From the NCBI GenBank assembly GCA_026770025.1, contig JAMXDE010000063.1, positions 232,438 through 296,437 of the forward strand: DNA of 64,000 bases. The letters run 5' to 3'. The notes under the pieces are model-generated. The model searched no databases, was not told the origin of the DNA, and worked only from the letters and a program-made list of their open reading frames with translations. The position numbers and the translations under genes are program-made. Below are positions 30,586 to 41,242 of the stretch, one piece after another (the stretch's first letter is position 1; each line of letters opens with the position of its first letter). The stretch is from Craspedostauros australis (lineage: Eukaryota > Bacillariophyta > Bacillariophyceae > Mastogloiales > Achnanthaceae).

Positions 30586-31442
30586 GACTACGTTCATTTT
30601 CGCTAGAATGGAACCGTTTTCACCTGCATAGTCATCTTCACACGCCGTTTGGACACCCTCGATTGGCCCACCAACGCGTTGCTGTTGTGCTTTGTTGATT
30701 TTGTTGACAAAGCCTATGCGTACGGGGTCGGAACACTATCTGTCACGAAATAATATGATTCCTTAGGTGGAGGATGCGCATCTTTGGAAGCTTGAGTGCC
30801 GGTTCTGTTTACTCCGTGTCCCATGCATGCTGAAATACGCTTCATTTCAATGCCATGTCGATTGGAACGAACGTTTGTTGCGGTTTTTTGCGTTTGCAGG
30901 ATGACAGAGCTGAACTACACTTGTGAAGCCTCACTACGACAATGCACCCTCTTGTCTGCTCGGATGTCATATCGACATTTGGACGTTTTGAGCCTCTATG
31001 TAACACAATGCGTGATGTGAGATGCAAATGCCTTGGCTGAAAACAGGTTCGTCAGTTTGTGTCGTGACTGACGCATCAGAAACGTGTTGACGATTTTTTT
31101 GTGTGCCTGATTTGGGTGTTGCGTGTTGGGACGTTTGTGTGACGCACGGCGCCGAATTGTGCGCGGGTGTTGGGACGAATGGACAACAAGCAAACTTCCT
31201 GGTTCGGGGGCGACAAGACCACTTTGGGGGAAACTCACAAGAGTGTCGAAAAGCGAGTCGACGACATTTCTCTGCTCGCTCATTTCAGAATTTCTCCCCA
31301 GTCGCGAGACACAAAGTGCGCCAAGGCGTCAAGAACCAGTATTGAGAACGTTACAAACGGCACATTCGAATTATCATGTTTGCGATTGTATCTCGAACAA
31401 TGGACATAGTACCTCGTGCGTTTAGTATACTCGTAATAAGAG
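30586..31442. repeat. Flank of the satellite family, inverted partner of 9.5-9.9 kb
   Basis: No gene recognised. Blocks at 30741-30780, 30855-30875 and 30970-30995 match the reverse complement of 9.54-9.83 kb. The array plus this flank therefore forms one arm of a diverged inverted arrangement, with the other arm at 9.5-11.0 kb. The part from 31030 to 31442 shows nothing recognisable. Confidence 0.5.
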
Positions 31443-34400
31443 CTAATATATGTCTGGAGTTATCCTATGCCCGCCGACACGGAGTGCGACAAACATCAGA
31501 TCCCCAAGGAATGAATGATGACTCGCGTTCCCGTTGGGCCTTGCATTGAGGGTTGCATTGAAAAACAATACCCTTGTGATGTCCTCATCATTGCAAGTGA
31601 CATCGAGGTGGAGAATGTCAAACTTGTCGATCTTGCCCTGAGTGATAGTCTCTGGATGCGTCAATCCTGATGATGCTGTGACCTGGATTTTGTCATCGAT
31701 CAGATCAATTTGATGGGTGGCGCGAACGGAAACTCGGTTGGTCGCGAATGATTTTTCCTTTCCGTCCACACCACAGATGATGGCATGTCCCAATCTGCTC
31801 AGATCCAACAGAAGCGTCGCTGTCCCCTTGATGTTGGCAGCTTGTAGCACTTTGAAAATATCGCCTTCGGTGGCAATCTTTGCATCCCTGGCACTATCCA
31901 CATACAACCTGAGTTGACGGGAGACGAAACCGAAGTGTCCGTCCAAAGCGCTCTTGCCAGCTTGTGCCTCGGTGTACAGCCATTGGATGATTTGGAGTTG
32001 TGGTTTGGGAGGGCGGGTTCCGGTGTCTTGCTGTGCTTTGGCCTTCGTGGATGATGCAGCCTTCGCGTCATGATAAGATGACTGTTCGGTGTTGATTTGG
32101 GGGGCAGGCGGAGATTTAGCCTTGTCCTTGTGCTTGCCCTTGTTCTTGGCCGTTGTCTTCCGCTTCTTCTTCTTCTCTGGCATCTTGTATTCAACTTCAA
32201 CCTCTCCTTGGTTCAGTCCATGCATGTACCTCATCAGTGCCGGACTCGCGAAGCAACTGGCATTGTCACTCTGGAATACAACCTCTTTGACCCCCTTGTG
32301 GAGCTTCGGAAGCACGGTAGAATGTAGAATCTTGATGGCGCCAGCAACTTGGACGTGATCCTGCTTGTTCCGCCCCTTCATCACCATGTCAATGAATCGA
32401 TACTCGAACTTGCCATTCTTGTATTGGATTGTCATGACACCAAGGAGAGACATTCCATTCTTGCCAAAGAACGCTTTCTGAGCTTCCTGATTCTCCGTTG
32501 GGAGGATGCGTTGCTTGTGATCGAGCACAGCAATGATGCGATCTGGGTGGTCCTTGAGGCGCTCCTTTTCCTCCTTGATCTTCTGCGCTTGTACCTTTCG
32601 TCTCACTTGGTGGGCCATGTACTGGCGCAGCGCGTCATTGCACAGGTTAATTGCTGCAGCCATGCGATCCAATTCGAACGTGTTGCCAGTGATGTTGCTG
32701 GTGGCAGTTCGCATGAAGTCGCGAACGCGAATTGGGAAGAATGTCATGACATCTGCGCATTGCTTGCATGCTTGGTTCACAAACGGGAGGGAGCCATTTG
32801 TCAGAGCGAACTCTGCAGAATGTAGATTATCCGTGGTTGACTTCACCTGGATGTGCTTGTTCGCATATTCCCATTTCGCAAATGAAAGAACAGAATCACT
32901 GTCCGTGATGATGGCCTGTGCCTCGTTGAGAAGTTCAGACACGAGCTCTTTGTCTTGATGTTCCTTGTTCTGAGTCCGAAGCAGTTCCATGACTCTCCTG
33001 ATCATGTTTTGGAAGTGCATGAATACAGTCAAAGTATCTGTGTAGAAGGAGGACAGGCCAGTTTGACACTTGCCACGTCGTGTGAGCAATGTCAGGATAC
33101 TCATGAAGGCAGGCCTGCCGACAGGGTCATCTGTTGTGTTCTTGTACTTCGCAAAGAGTTCTGCATCAGGTGTTGATCCGCGAATGAAGATAGGCAGGTC
33201 TGGGAACAGAACACCAGCCAACTTCACGCTCCTTGTGATGCCTGGCCGGTACTGGGACATGGAGGTGAGAAACGAGATCACGCCCTGGAGACTAGATTCC
33301 TTGACACGGTACTTGTAGTCTGCGTGTGGGAACTGGCCTCCGGCAAGGATCGCACCACCAGCGTGCGACAGTCTCCTGTGTGCTGCACGAGACATGGTTC
33401 GGCGTCCCAGTGCGACCTTCGCCTTGTCTCCTTTCGACAAGCTACCGTAGTGCGCGGCCAGGATTCGGGTGCAGCGCCTGGAGTCACAGGTCATTGCCAA
33501 AACCGCACGAGCAGTCAGTGACAGGTCCCTATTCCCCCAGAAGGCTAAATGACAGAGAGTCTGCTCCAGCAACACAGGAGGGAGCTGTTTGCGATGTCGC
33601 ACGAAGGTCATGGCTTCCCAAAGTTGAGGTGGGGGTTTCGTGCCAGGGAAGATTGCATGTTCGGATGTTCCATTACACAGCTCTTTCCAGATTCGTTTGA
33701 TGACACTCCAGCGATGCTTGGCTCCCCTTGGTGGGATGCTTCTGAATCCACTCACAGGGAATTTCGAAATTGCTCGAATGCCAATGCCTGCTGATTTGAA
33801 GATAGATGTGAGTAGTCCTTTTCTATTTACAGCATCCTCTGCTTCTGGAACATACTCGACATCGGTGTCATCGGCACTGTTCGTACTTGCAGAATCTGAC
33901 TCGCGTTCGTCCATGGACACAGCAACATCTCGTTGCGCAAGCACATCATCTCCTGCCTGCTGATGTGGCGACCTGCGTCTGGTTGCTGATGATTTGCGCT
34001 TGGGACGTGTGGGCACAGCAGCTTGACCACGAATCCCAACAGAGAACGAGTTGGCCTGCGGTACAAAGGTGTTCATACCTGCATGATGTACATCTCCGCG
34101 GATGGATGATGCACAGTTTGGGCAAAATGGTGGCCTACTGCAGTGACTGCAGAACAGGGTCAGACATTGCTTGCAAGGCATGATACCAAAGCGGTTGGGA
34201 CCCATGTAGTTGGAAGTGGGAGTCGCCATGCTGTTGTTGGGGTGGAATGTCGAGTATGATAGACCACCCACGCCTGTACCAATGTAGCTGGGGATGCAAA
34301 AGGAAGGATGTTGTGCATTGGGAGGGACATGATGATTCGCAACCATGGGGAGAGGAGGACTGTGAACGCTGCCATTGTGGTTTGGTCCGACAGGTGCAGA

Positions 34401-34532
34401 GTATTGGTACGATGCGTAGTGCCCATGAGGTGGTTGGTGATGGATGGATGTGCCAGCAGTTGCTGTTTGACGTTGCACCTTTGATTGGGATGGATTGGGA
34501 TCGATGCTCGAATCCTCGCGTGGACGGGTCAT
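31443..34532 (-). CDS. Probable DDE transposase of an unnamed family
   Basis: 1029 aa from ATG at 34532 (MTRPREDSS) to TAG 31443-31445; the frame continues upstream to an ATG at 34673 with a hydrophobic stretch, which is less likely. N-terminal third: His/Pro-rich, a cysteine ladder CKQC-x4-CSHC-x5-CPNC near 119-136, and basic KRKSSATRRR. The C-terminal half has an RNase H-like pattern: AVLDHKQRILP near 668, VVFQSDNASCF near 755, and TEAQAGKSALDGHFGF near 852. These are plausible D, D, E residues with a Lys-rich insertion (EKKKKRKTTAKNKGKHK) between the second and third. I recall similar SDNAxCY/QAGKxxxD proteins in animals as uncharacterised transposon proteins but cannot name the family. 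No introns needed. No terminal repeats found. Confidence 0.6.
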   Translation of the reverse strand: MTRPREDSSIDPNPSQSKVQRQTATAGTSIHHQPPHGHYASYQYSAPVGPNHNGSVHSPPLPMVANHHVPPNAQHPSFCIPSYIGTGVGGLSYSTFHPNNSMATPTSNYMGPNRFGIMPCKQCLTLFCSHCSRPPFCPNCASSIRGDVHHAGMNTFVPQANSFSVGIRGQAAVPTRPKRKSSATRRRSPHQQAGDDVLAQRDVAVSMDERESDSASTNSADDTDVEYVPEAEDAVNRKGLLTSIFKSAGIGIRAISKFPVSGFRSIPPRGAKHRWSVIKRIWKELCNGTSEHAIFPGTKPPPQLWEAMTFVRHRKQLPPVLLEQTLCHLAFWGNRDLSLTARAVLAMTCDSRRCTRILAAHYGSLSKGDKAKVALGRRTMSRAAHRRLSHAGGAILAGGQFPHADYKYRVKESSLQGVISFLTSMSQYRPGITRSVKLAGVLFPDLPIFIRGSTPDAELFAKYKNTTDDPVGRPAFMSILTLLTRRGKCQTGLSSFYTDTLTVFMHFQNMIRRVMELLRTQNKEHQDKELVSELLNEAQAIITDSDSVLSFAKWEYANKHIQVKSTTDNLHSAEFALTNGSLPFVNQACKQCADVMTFFPIRVRDFMRTATSNITGNTFELDRMAAAINLCNDALRQYMAHQVRRKVQAQKIKEEKERLKDHPDRIIAVLDHKQRILPTENQEAQKAFFGKNGMSLLGVMTIQYKNGKFEYRFIDMVMKGRNKQDHVQVAGAIKILHSTVLPKLHKGVKEVVFQSDNASCFASPALMRYMHGLNQGEVEVEYKMPEKKKKRKTTAKNKGKHKDKAKSPPAPQINTEQSSYHDAKAASSTKAKAQQDTGTRPPKPQLQIIQWLYTEAQAGKSALDGHFGFVSRQLRLYVDSARDAKIATEGDIFKVLQAANIKGTATLLLDLSRLGHAIICGVDGKEKSFATNRVSVRATHQIDLIDDKIQVTASSGLTHPETITQGKIDKFDILHLDVTCNDEDITRVLFFNATLNARPNGNASHHSFLGDLMFVALRVGGHRITPDIY

Positions 34533-37500
34533 GATGCGATAACGATGGTGGCTGACGGACGATGCGAGTGGGGGGAAGGCACGGATGATTCTGAATGATC
34601 TCGATGTTGGGGAGCACTGAGTGTTGTGCTGACATTGCAGATAGGAGAATGCAGCAGACAGCAACAACAACACTCAACAAGCCAAAGCAGCACATGCCTA
34701 TTTGTTCACAACAGCATGAGCGCTGTGTTTGTGCGGAGATCGGCGGCAACAGCTCAACGGTCGCTCATTGGTGCATACGTGGTTGTGATTGGAGAATGGA
34801 TGTGCAACTGTTTGCGATTTTTATTTTGGCGAATGAGTGAGTGTGATGCAGCACCAACACAACGAGAGAGCAAGTGCAAGAGAGAGAGAGAGCAACGAGT
34901 GCGAGATCAATCCGTCTGTCCATTCATTCTCTATTGATTTTTTCTTTTATTCTCATCGGTTGTAGCCTCAATTTCTCATCATTTGCATTGGCATCGTGAG
35001 AGACGATCGCGTGTGTATCATGATTACGTCCCTGGTGGCCGAACGCAACACGGTTGAATACAATCGATCTGTTCTTCGTTGGCTGCCATTTGGAGTTGTG
35101 TTGGCTGTCGGCGCCGATCGTCTCAGATGCGACGATTGAAGTATCCGCAGTGAATGGGCAAGAGTACAGTTGTTGGGTGTGCGATGTGTGATGTGTGATG
35201 TGAGTTTGCTGGGGGCGGACATTCTGTTCTGCTTGTTGCTTTTGATTGGTGCGTCGGAGATTGGGTGGCTGGTCCGAGAATCTGTCATTTGTGATCTCGT
35301 CGTGTCGTTTTCTTGATTTTCGGACATACTTTGGTTCTTCGTTGTTCGTTTGTTAAATGTAGTTTGTCCTTGTGAGCAACAAACGACAGTTACACTGAAC
35401 CATTGATGATTCCCATCCAATCAGATTCGACCGAGGTGCGCCAATTTCACACCCACATTTTCGATCAAGACAACAAAACTGGATCGGGCATCGACCAAGG
35501 GATGCAGTCTATTGTCGAGTATGAGACAAGTAGACGACGCCAAGTCGATCTTCGAACCATGATGGAACCGCAAAAGCGCAGCGCTCACAATGGTGCAGGA
35601 ACGCGTCCGTGGTTCCACATATTTCGGGAGCCGCTGCAATTTGTCCACTGCCGTCGCTGATCGTCAATTCTGTTGCTTGAGTCTTTGGCCTCGTGATGGC
35701 AAGCGGTAGGAAATCATGCCCCGCACCATCTCCAGCATTCGGGTCATCCGCAAACCTGCGTAACCATCTGTATCAATTCCATGTGCATCTCCTTCCATTG
35801 GTGGAATTCGAAAAGGCCAACACCACACGGATCCGCGAGCAATTGAAAGTCAACACACAGTCTGCCGGAGTCCGCAGCCCTCGCAAGAGGATTGCGAGCA
35901 ACATCAATTCGGAGCGTGTAGATCGCTCAGGCACAACCTTCCCTTTCCCATCAGCCGGACACCGTGCATTATTGCGCAATACGAATGGTTGATGCAACTG
36001 GAATGGCATAGACTCACCTCAATCGCGCCAATCGTGCATGACACTGACGATGCCCTCCAGAAGGTGCATGACGACGGAGAGGAATTTGCATGGGTATGGA
36101 TTTGGTCGGATAGACATAGCACCAGACGGAATTTCGAAATAACAATTGGACGACTACAAAGTAAACACTGAGGCGGAGGGGACGAGAGTGGTTCGTCCCT
36201 CCAGACGTCGAAACTGATAGAATGCGTGATGGAAACGTTCAGGTGAGGGCGCAAAAATGTTAGTGCGAAGAATAACACGGGATCCCCGACATAGGTATGC
36301 TTTTGTTGGCATAGGAATAGCACCAGGCGGAATTGCGAAATAAAATTGGACGACTAAAAAGTAGACGACAAGACGAAGAAGACGACACCAGTCCGGGCAT
36401 GTGGCTGTCGAAACCGATGGAGTCCGTGAACGCAGCGGAAAGGGGAAGATGTTGCAACTTTATCGTGAGAAATAAGACGAGAGAAAACGAGAATCCGGCA
36501 ACACAACGCGCCGAACTAAAAATAGCACAGGGTGAATCGCATGCATTGTATTGGTGGGTGGGTATGTCGGAAGCGTTGAAATCAAGGTATGGAGTTCATC
36601 CAACGGAGAGGATCGTGCAAAGGATGAATGCAGTAATGTTTGCAATTGCCATACCCACGCAACAACATCGTATACCACTATTTAAAAATTCAGTAGATTG
36701 ATTTGGGAGAAAATCGGGGAACCAGAAATTGGATACAAAGGACCCAAGACAAACAAGGAGTTGGCACGGCACAACTCCTGCGCAAGCCAGAGTGGGTATG
36801 ATGGTGCTGTCATACACTGTCTAGTGTACGAACATACCTATCGTTCAATGATAAGAATCTAATCAGTGGATTGCTAGAGTAGGCACAAGGTGGGCACCTG
36901 CGGCATAGACACAGAATGCTACCTGGACACCATCGCCGCCGACACCAAGCAGCATGCCGAATGGAATGAGATTCTTGAATGATCGATCCCAAATGCTCTG
37001 CTCCAAGTACAACGCAATCTCCATGATGCTGGTAACATTGTCTGGTACAAATGGACTGACTCCAAGGCAAAAGTGCTGACTTCTGCCCATGAGCTAATCA
37101 GTGACTTGTGCCATTCCCTTTCACAGTTGTGTGTAGCAATTTGTGGCTGCACGTACCAGCGTTTGCTCCACCCATCTGCACCATGTCCTGCGATGGTACC
37201 AATGCTTGGACTATGGTTCGTCGCCAAGTGTGTCGATACGGTATCCTTGGGATGATCACAGCTCGCTCCATCCATCCATTCATCAATCTATCCAATACGT
37301 ATGGTACTGGTATCAGTAGCATGGCATGTCGTGTCGTGTCGTATCGGAAAGTCACGAATGTATTGTGGAGTGTGCGCGATTTGTCGCTCGGCTTGTGAAT
37401 CGGGATGCGCAGTTCTCTTGCAAATGGACACCAGTTCTCGGCGCGGAGCAGTGGCTCACATTTTGCTCTCACGCGAACACAAGTCAATCGTGACGAGAGG

Positions 37501-39619
37501 ACGAGCACGCGCCATCAATTCGAAAATGTTTGTGCTTGCGAGGAAATCGGAACAAGCTCTCAGCCTCATCCACACTACCTCATCCGTTAGTATGGCACTA
37601 TTGTTTCATTGCTCAGAACATCCCATCTATCTGCCCCGACGCTTTCCGTACAGATGATCACCACCAGCTTCTCGTCTATCACTCATCCAACAACCGCTGG
37701 GGGAGACAGCATATCGCATCCGCCTGTGCAACAGCGTTCACCAATCATCAACCGCCAGTGCCATTCATGGTTGGCGCTGGCTGTTGCTTGCTCTGTGACT
37801 ATCCAGACTGCCACGAACGGCCCCAGCAGACAACGGAGAATGATGACGATCAGCGAGAGCGAGTGATGATACCAAATCCATGGGCGCAAAAAAAAAGACA
37901 CACGATGGTATCGCTGTCGTCGCCTGGAGCAAAATTGTCATCGTATTGCCGCAGCGCCAAGAAGAATTGTTATTCTATGCATCGCTGCAGTCAAATCAAT
38001 ACAATTACCCTAAACTCAATCCACAATATAGCGTCCAGATGGTCAGCACATCGTTGTTCTTCGTCTTTGATCCACAACAACTCTGGAGACGATAACGCAC
38101 CATGGAACTGATCGTCATACCTATCTTATGAGGGTAACAATGCTGACAATCCTCGCACTCCAAGTCTGCCTGCGCCGCTGACCACCAAGCGCGCCTTGTG
38201 GATGCAACACCATCGTTGACGGTTGGAATTGACGGTGGAATGTTGATTCTGCGGAAGTCAACCGATCCATCACAAGATCGAACCTCATCAGCCTCCGATG
38301 GGCGAATAATACAAATGTGGGCATGTACGATAAAAAACAGATGCATTATATGATATACTGCTGTACTCCCCTTCTTGTGTTCAGTGCGGTACATCATTCT
38401 GTTCTCGCAGAGCCACTCCGCAGTTTTGTGGCGCACCAGAACCGATTCTTCTGGGAATGTGTATCAACAGGCACAAAGCAGTCCAGAATTCGCGACCGCA
38501 GTATCTGATTTGGTTTTGTTCCACGCATGTTTCTACCAAAACACCACATCTCACGTCTGTCTGTCCACCGAAATCAGAAGTAGAACAGAGCGATTCTTTG
38601 ATTGCGACATGGAACAAAACCAGGAAAAGGAATGAAACATGATCCAGGAAAGAGCAAAATGAACTCACAAACTTCCACAACAACAACGAGACACCGAAAT
38701 CCTGTCTGAGAGGCGCAACGCGCGGCGACTCGGCAACTCAGCAACTCGAGAAGAGCACAGCAGCGTACATCAGGAATGTGCCGTAGTCGCCAGCTGACTT
38801 TATTTTGTAGAACGGGCCCTTATCCACCTGCACCTGTCTTGTCACAGAGTCTCGTGCCCCTTGTATGACATGAGAGACCACACGTGGAACGCGCGAGATC
38901 ATGGTGCGACGAACCCGCCAGTGATCACAGTTCCTGCGCTCACGAAGTACTAGCAGCATCAGCAAAAGCAAAAGTAACATCCCACTATACCTGGTAGAAT
39001 ATGCTGATAGCTCTGCACCTTCATCCCATCCTAATGTCGTACGTACAGCGCAGTGCACGTACGTACCATCGCATTCTGATGCAGTTTTTCTCCTCACCTG
39101 TTGTTCCAAGTCCACCGCGAGAAACTGCGTGCAATCAATTGGGGCCAAAAACAGCCGAAATGTGTGCCCGTTCGCACGACTGTAGGCACGTCTGAGTTCA
39201 GCTTTGAGCGCCTTGCTGTGAGTCCGTCTGAGAGAGGAAAAAAGAACATTTTCGCTGCTCGCCAACATCCAATTTGGGGTCAGTGATGAGTCGCATCCGT
39301 GTCGCATCCCAAAAACTGAATCTAATGCACGATACAACACGACAGAATAGGTACCTTCATGACCTCCTAACCCATCCAATATACGGTTTCAGAATGTAGT
39401 TCTTCTATATATATCTACATCAAGTATATGTTAAGACCTCATAAAGGTTATAGCAGGATCGCAGATGCGACGCCAACTTGGGCGTAACATTTTCGCTGCA
39501 GCGGGTCTTACACGCGTCTACGGTTTGGACAGACGGTCAGACGAATCAATCCTGCATACAATCTTGGCAACGTGGCCACAAATTTCATGCAAGAGTTCGG
39601 CGATGGTGACGATGGCAAC
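34533..39619. other. Gene-poor stretch
   Basis: About 5 kb without a recognisable gene. It contains a GAGAGAG run near 34882-34896, a degenerate duplication at 36.1-36.5 kb (listed separately), and an AT-rich TATATATA stretch near 39405-39430. Open frames on both strands stay under 215 codons, overlap one another and have no domain features; the longest are 37530-38111 (+) and 38738-39379 (-). Promoters for the 31443-34532 gene would lie near 34.6-34.9 kb, but no clear motif is visible. Confidence 0.5.
36113..36490. repeat. Degenerate tandem duplication, about 200-bp unit
   Basis: ATAGCACCAGACGGAATTTCG at 36116 recurs as ATAGCACCAGGCGGAATTGCG at 36317. It is followed in both copies by a TTGGACGACTA block, a GTCGAAAC(T/C)GAT block and an AAATAA(C/G)ACG-like block. 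Similarity is clear in patches and lost between them. No gene is associated. Confidence 0.65.
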
Positions 39620-39784
39620 TGACAACTTTCTCTGTACCTTCTTACCTCTTTACTAATCATATTAGTCACAAATACTGGTCGGGGGTTTGTCTTCGGACAA
39701 CTCACAAATAAAGAACAAGAGCTCCGACCAGGGCACGCAACAACAGGCCAATACGTCTACAGTAGTTACTTGTGCACTTTGACA
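39620..39784 (+). repeat. 5' LTR of element C
   Basis: 165 bp, TGACAACTTTC...CACTTTGACA. It differs from the 3' LTR at five positions (third base, two in the CACAAATAAAG/CACAATAAAAG patch, CTCCGACC/CTCCAACC, GCACGC/GCACAC). The sequence after it (GATTAAGAGTCGTG) is not an obvious tRNA-Met site. Confidence 0.9.
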
Positions 39785-39837
39785 GATTAAGAGTCGTGAT
39801 CTATCATCAAGCTTATCACGTTACAATACCAACCACC

Positions 39838-41216
39838 ATGGCAAGACCAATCAACAACCGTACCTGGACGACCGTCATCAAGGAGCTTGTTGAGCTTGAA
39901 GACGATGACATGGAGTTCATCCGCAAGAAGCTTGGCAGGATCGAACGCGCCATCCAGAGTCCGGAGAAGAACATCATCCAGGTGCTGTCTCTTTCGCCAA
40001 CACTCACCTCAATCAACATTGAGAACATCCTCCGCATCTTCACCTTCGCCAAGGAGCGCCAGGTTGATCAAGCTACCGACTGGGACGCAATCGACAAGTT
40101 CATCAAGTCCTCTGGGTACACAGTGCCCTCCATCAAGACTCCCGTCGCGCTCAAAGCCATCCAGCTCCAATTGGAGGCGGATATGAAGGCAGCAAGCCGC
40201 GAACTCACTGAGGCTGCAAGCTGTGAGGTCGTGGTACATTCGCCACGGCGCCAGCAGGAACTCGGTCGATCACCATTGACGCCAACCGGATGGAAATACA
40301 ATAAGATCACCATGCCGGAGACTGAGACATTCAACAGTCTCAACATTGAGTGGTACCAATGGAAGACGGACTTCATGCGGCAGCTGGTCACCTCCAAATT
40401 CGCGGACTACATGCTGCAAGAGAAACCACCGCACTACCGCGCATCAGTGGACGCTCAGTTCTACGCAGTGCTCCGCTCCAAAACCTGCAAGGGAGACGCG
40501 CAGTACATTGTCACAGCAGAGGAACCCAGCAGCCACGCCGCCTTCCAATCTCTCATTCGCATCTACGAGTCCGCCAAGAATCAGGCCGGCATCGTGGCAG
40601 AGGAGGAGGCAAGACTCTCCAAGCTCATATACTCTGGCAATGGTTCCTTTGGGACTTTTGTCAACGACTTCTCGATGTCCCTCCATGCAATCGAGGACAA
40701 TGGCAAGCCAATGAACGATCAAGAGAAGATCGCAAGGTTTTTCCGCAGCATCCGCGACGAGCGATTTGCCAGCGTGATCACAAGCCTACAGCAGACCAAG
40801 GAGTCCTTCTCCTGGGTCCGCAAGACACTCATGCGCCATGACAAGATCCTCGCCAACGCCAACCTCGACAAGTCCCCAGGACGCAGCCGACGCATGCACC
40901 AGAAGGACAGTCGTCCCGACCGCAAGCGATCATTCGACAAGGCATCCGGCGACGCAAGAAGTCCTCCCATTACCGCCTGCCGGACGTGGTGTTCCGCAGT
41001 CTTCCACCCGCAGCACAAGTGCTCGTGGTGGAGTCTTCACGCCACTTCCGCAGCACCGGAGAGCTCATGGGTGAGGCTGCGCTCAAACGCGCTAAGCCCA
41101 CCGAGTACGCCAAAACCCAAGAGCAACAAGCTCAGCGCAAGTCCAACAAGCGCGCGAGATTCGGCAACAAGACCGATCGTGTCAAGAAGTACGGACCGTG
41201 TGACAACAGTACCTGA
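39838..41216 (+). pseudogene. gag: Gag of element C, with a frame change near 40950
   Basis: ATG at 39838 (MARPINNRTWTTVIKELVEL). A good Gag-like sequence runs to about 40950 in this frame (TETFNSLNIEWYQWKTDFMRQL, AEEEARLSKLIYSG). Beyond that the sensible sequence is in the frame one base earlier (HYRLPDVVFRSLPPAAQVLVV, RSTGELMGEAALKRAKPTEY), ending at TGA 41214-41216. A 1-nt deletion near GACGCAAGAAG at 40950-40960 explains it; a programmed -1 shift is less likely because no slippery heptamer is evident. The first frame alone runs on to 41436 but its product there is arginine/serine-rich nonsense. Confidence 0.65.
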
Positions 41217-41242
41217 CAACCACCGGCGGCCGTCACACGCCG
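41214..41242 (+). promoter_or_regulatory. Candidate readthrough signal of element C
   Basis: TGA (41214-41216) followed by CAA, a 7-nt spacer CAACCAC, then a GC stem CGGCG (41224-41228) / CGCCG (41238-41242) with a 9-nt loop. Pol continues in the same frame after the TGA. Stop, next codon and spacer length are the same as in element A, although the two gag genes are very different. Confidence 0.55.

Noticed and set aside
1299-41216. Reassignment of UGA to a sense codon in this organism
   Set aside because: The 2421-codon B frame, the intact parts of the LINE and the 31443-34532 gene encode their many tryptophans without any TGA. The LINE ORF2 also ends in TGA. Decay plus readthrough explains the data better.
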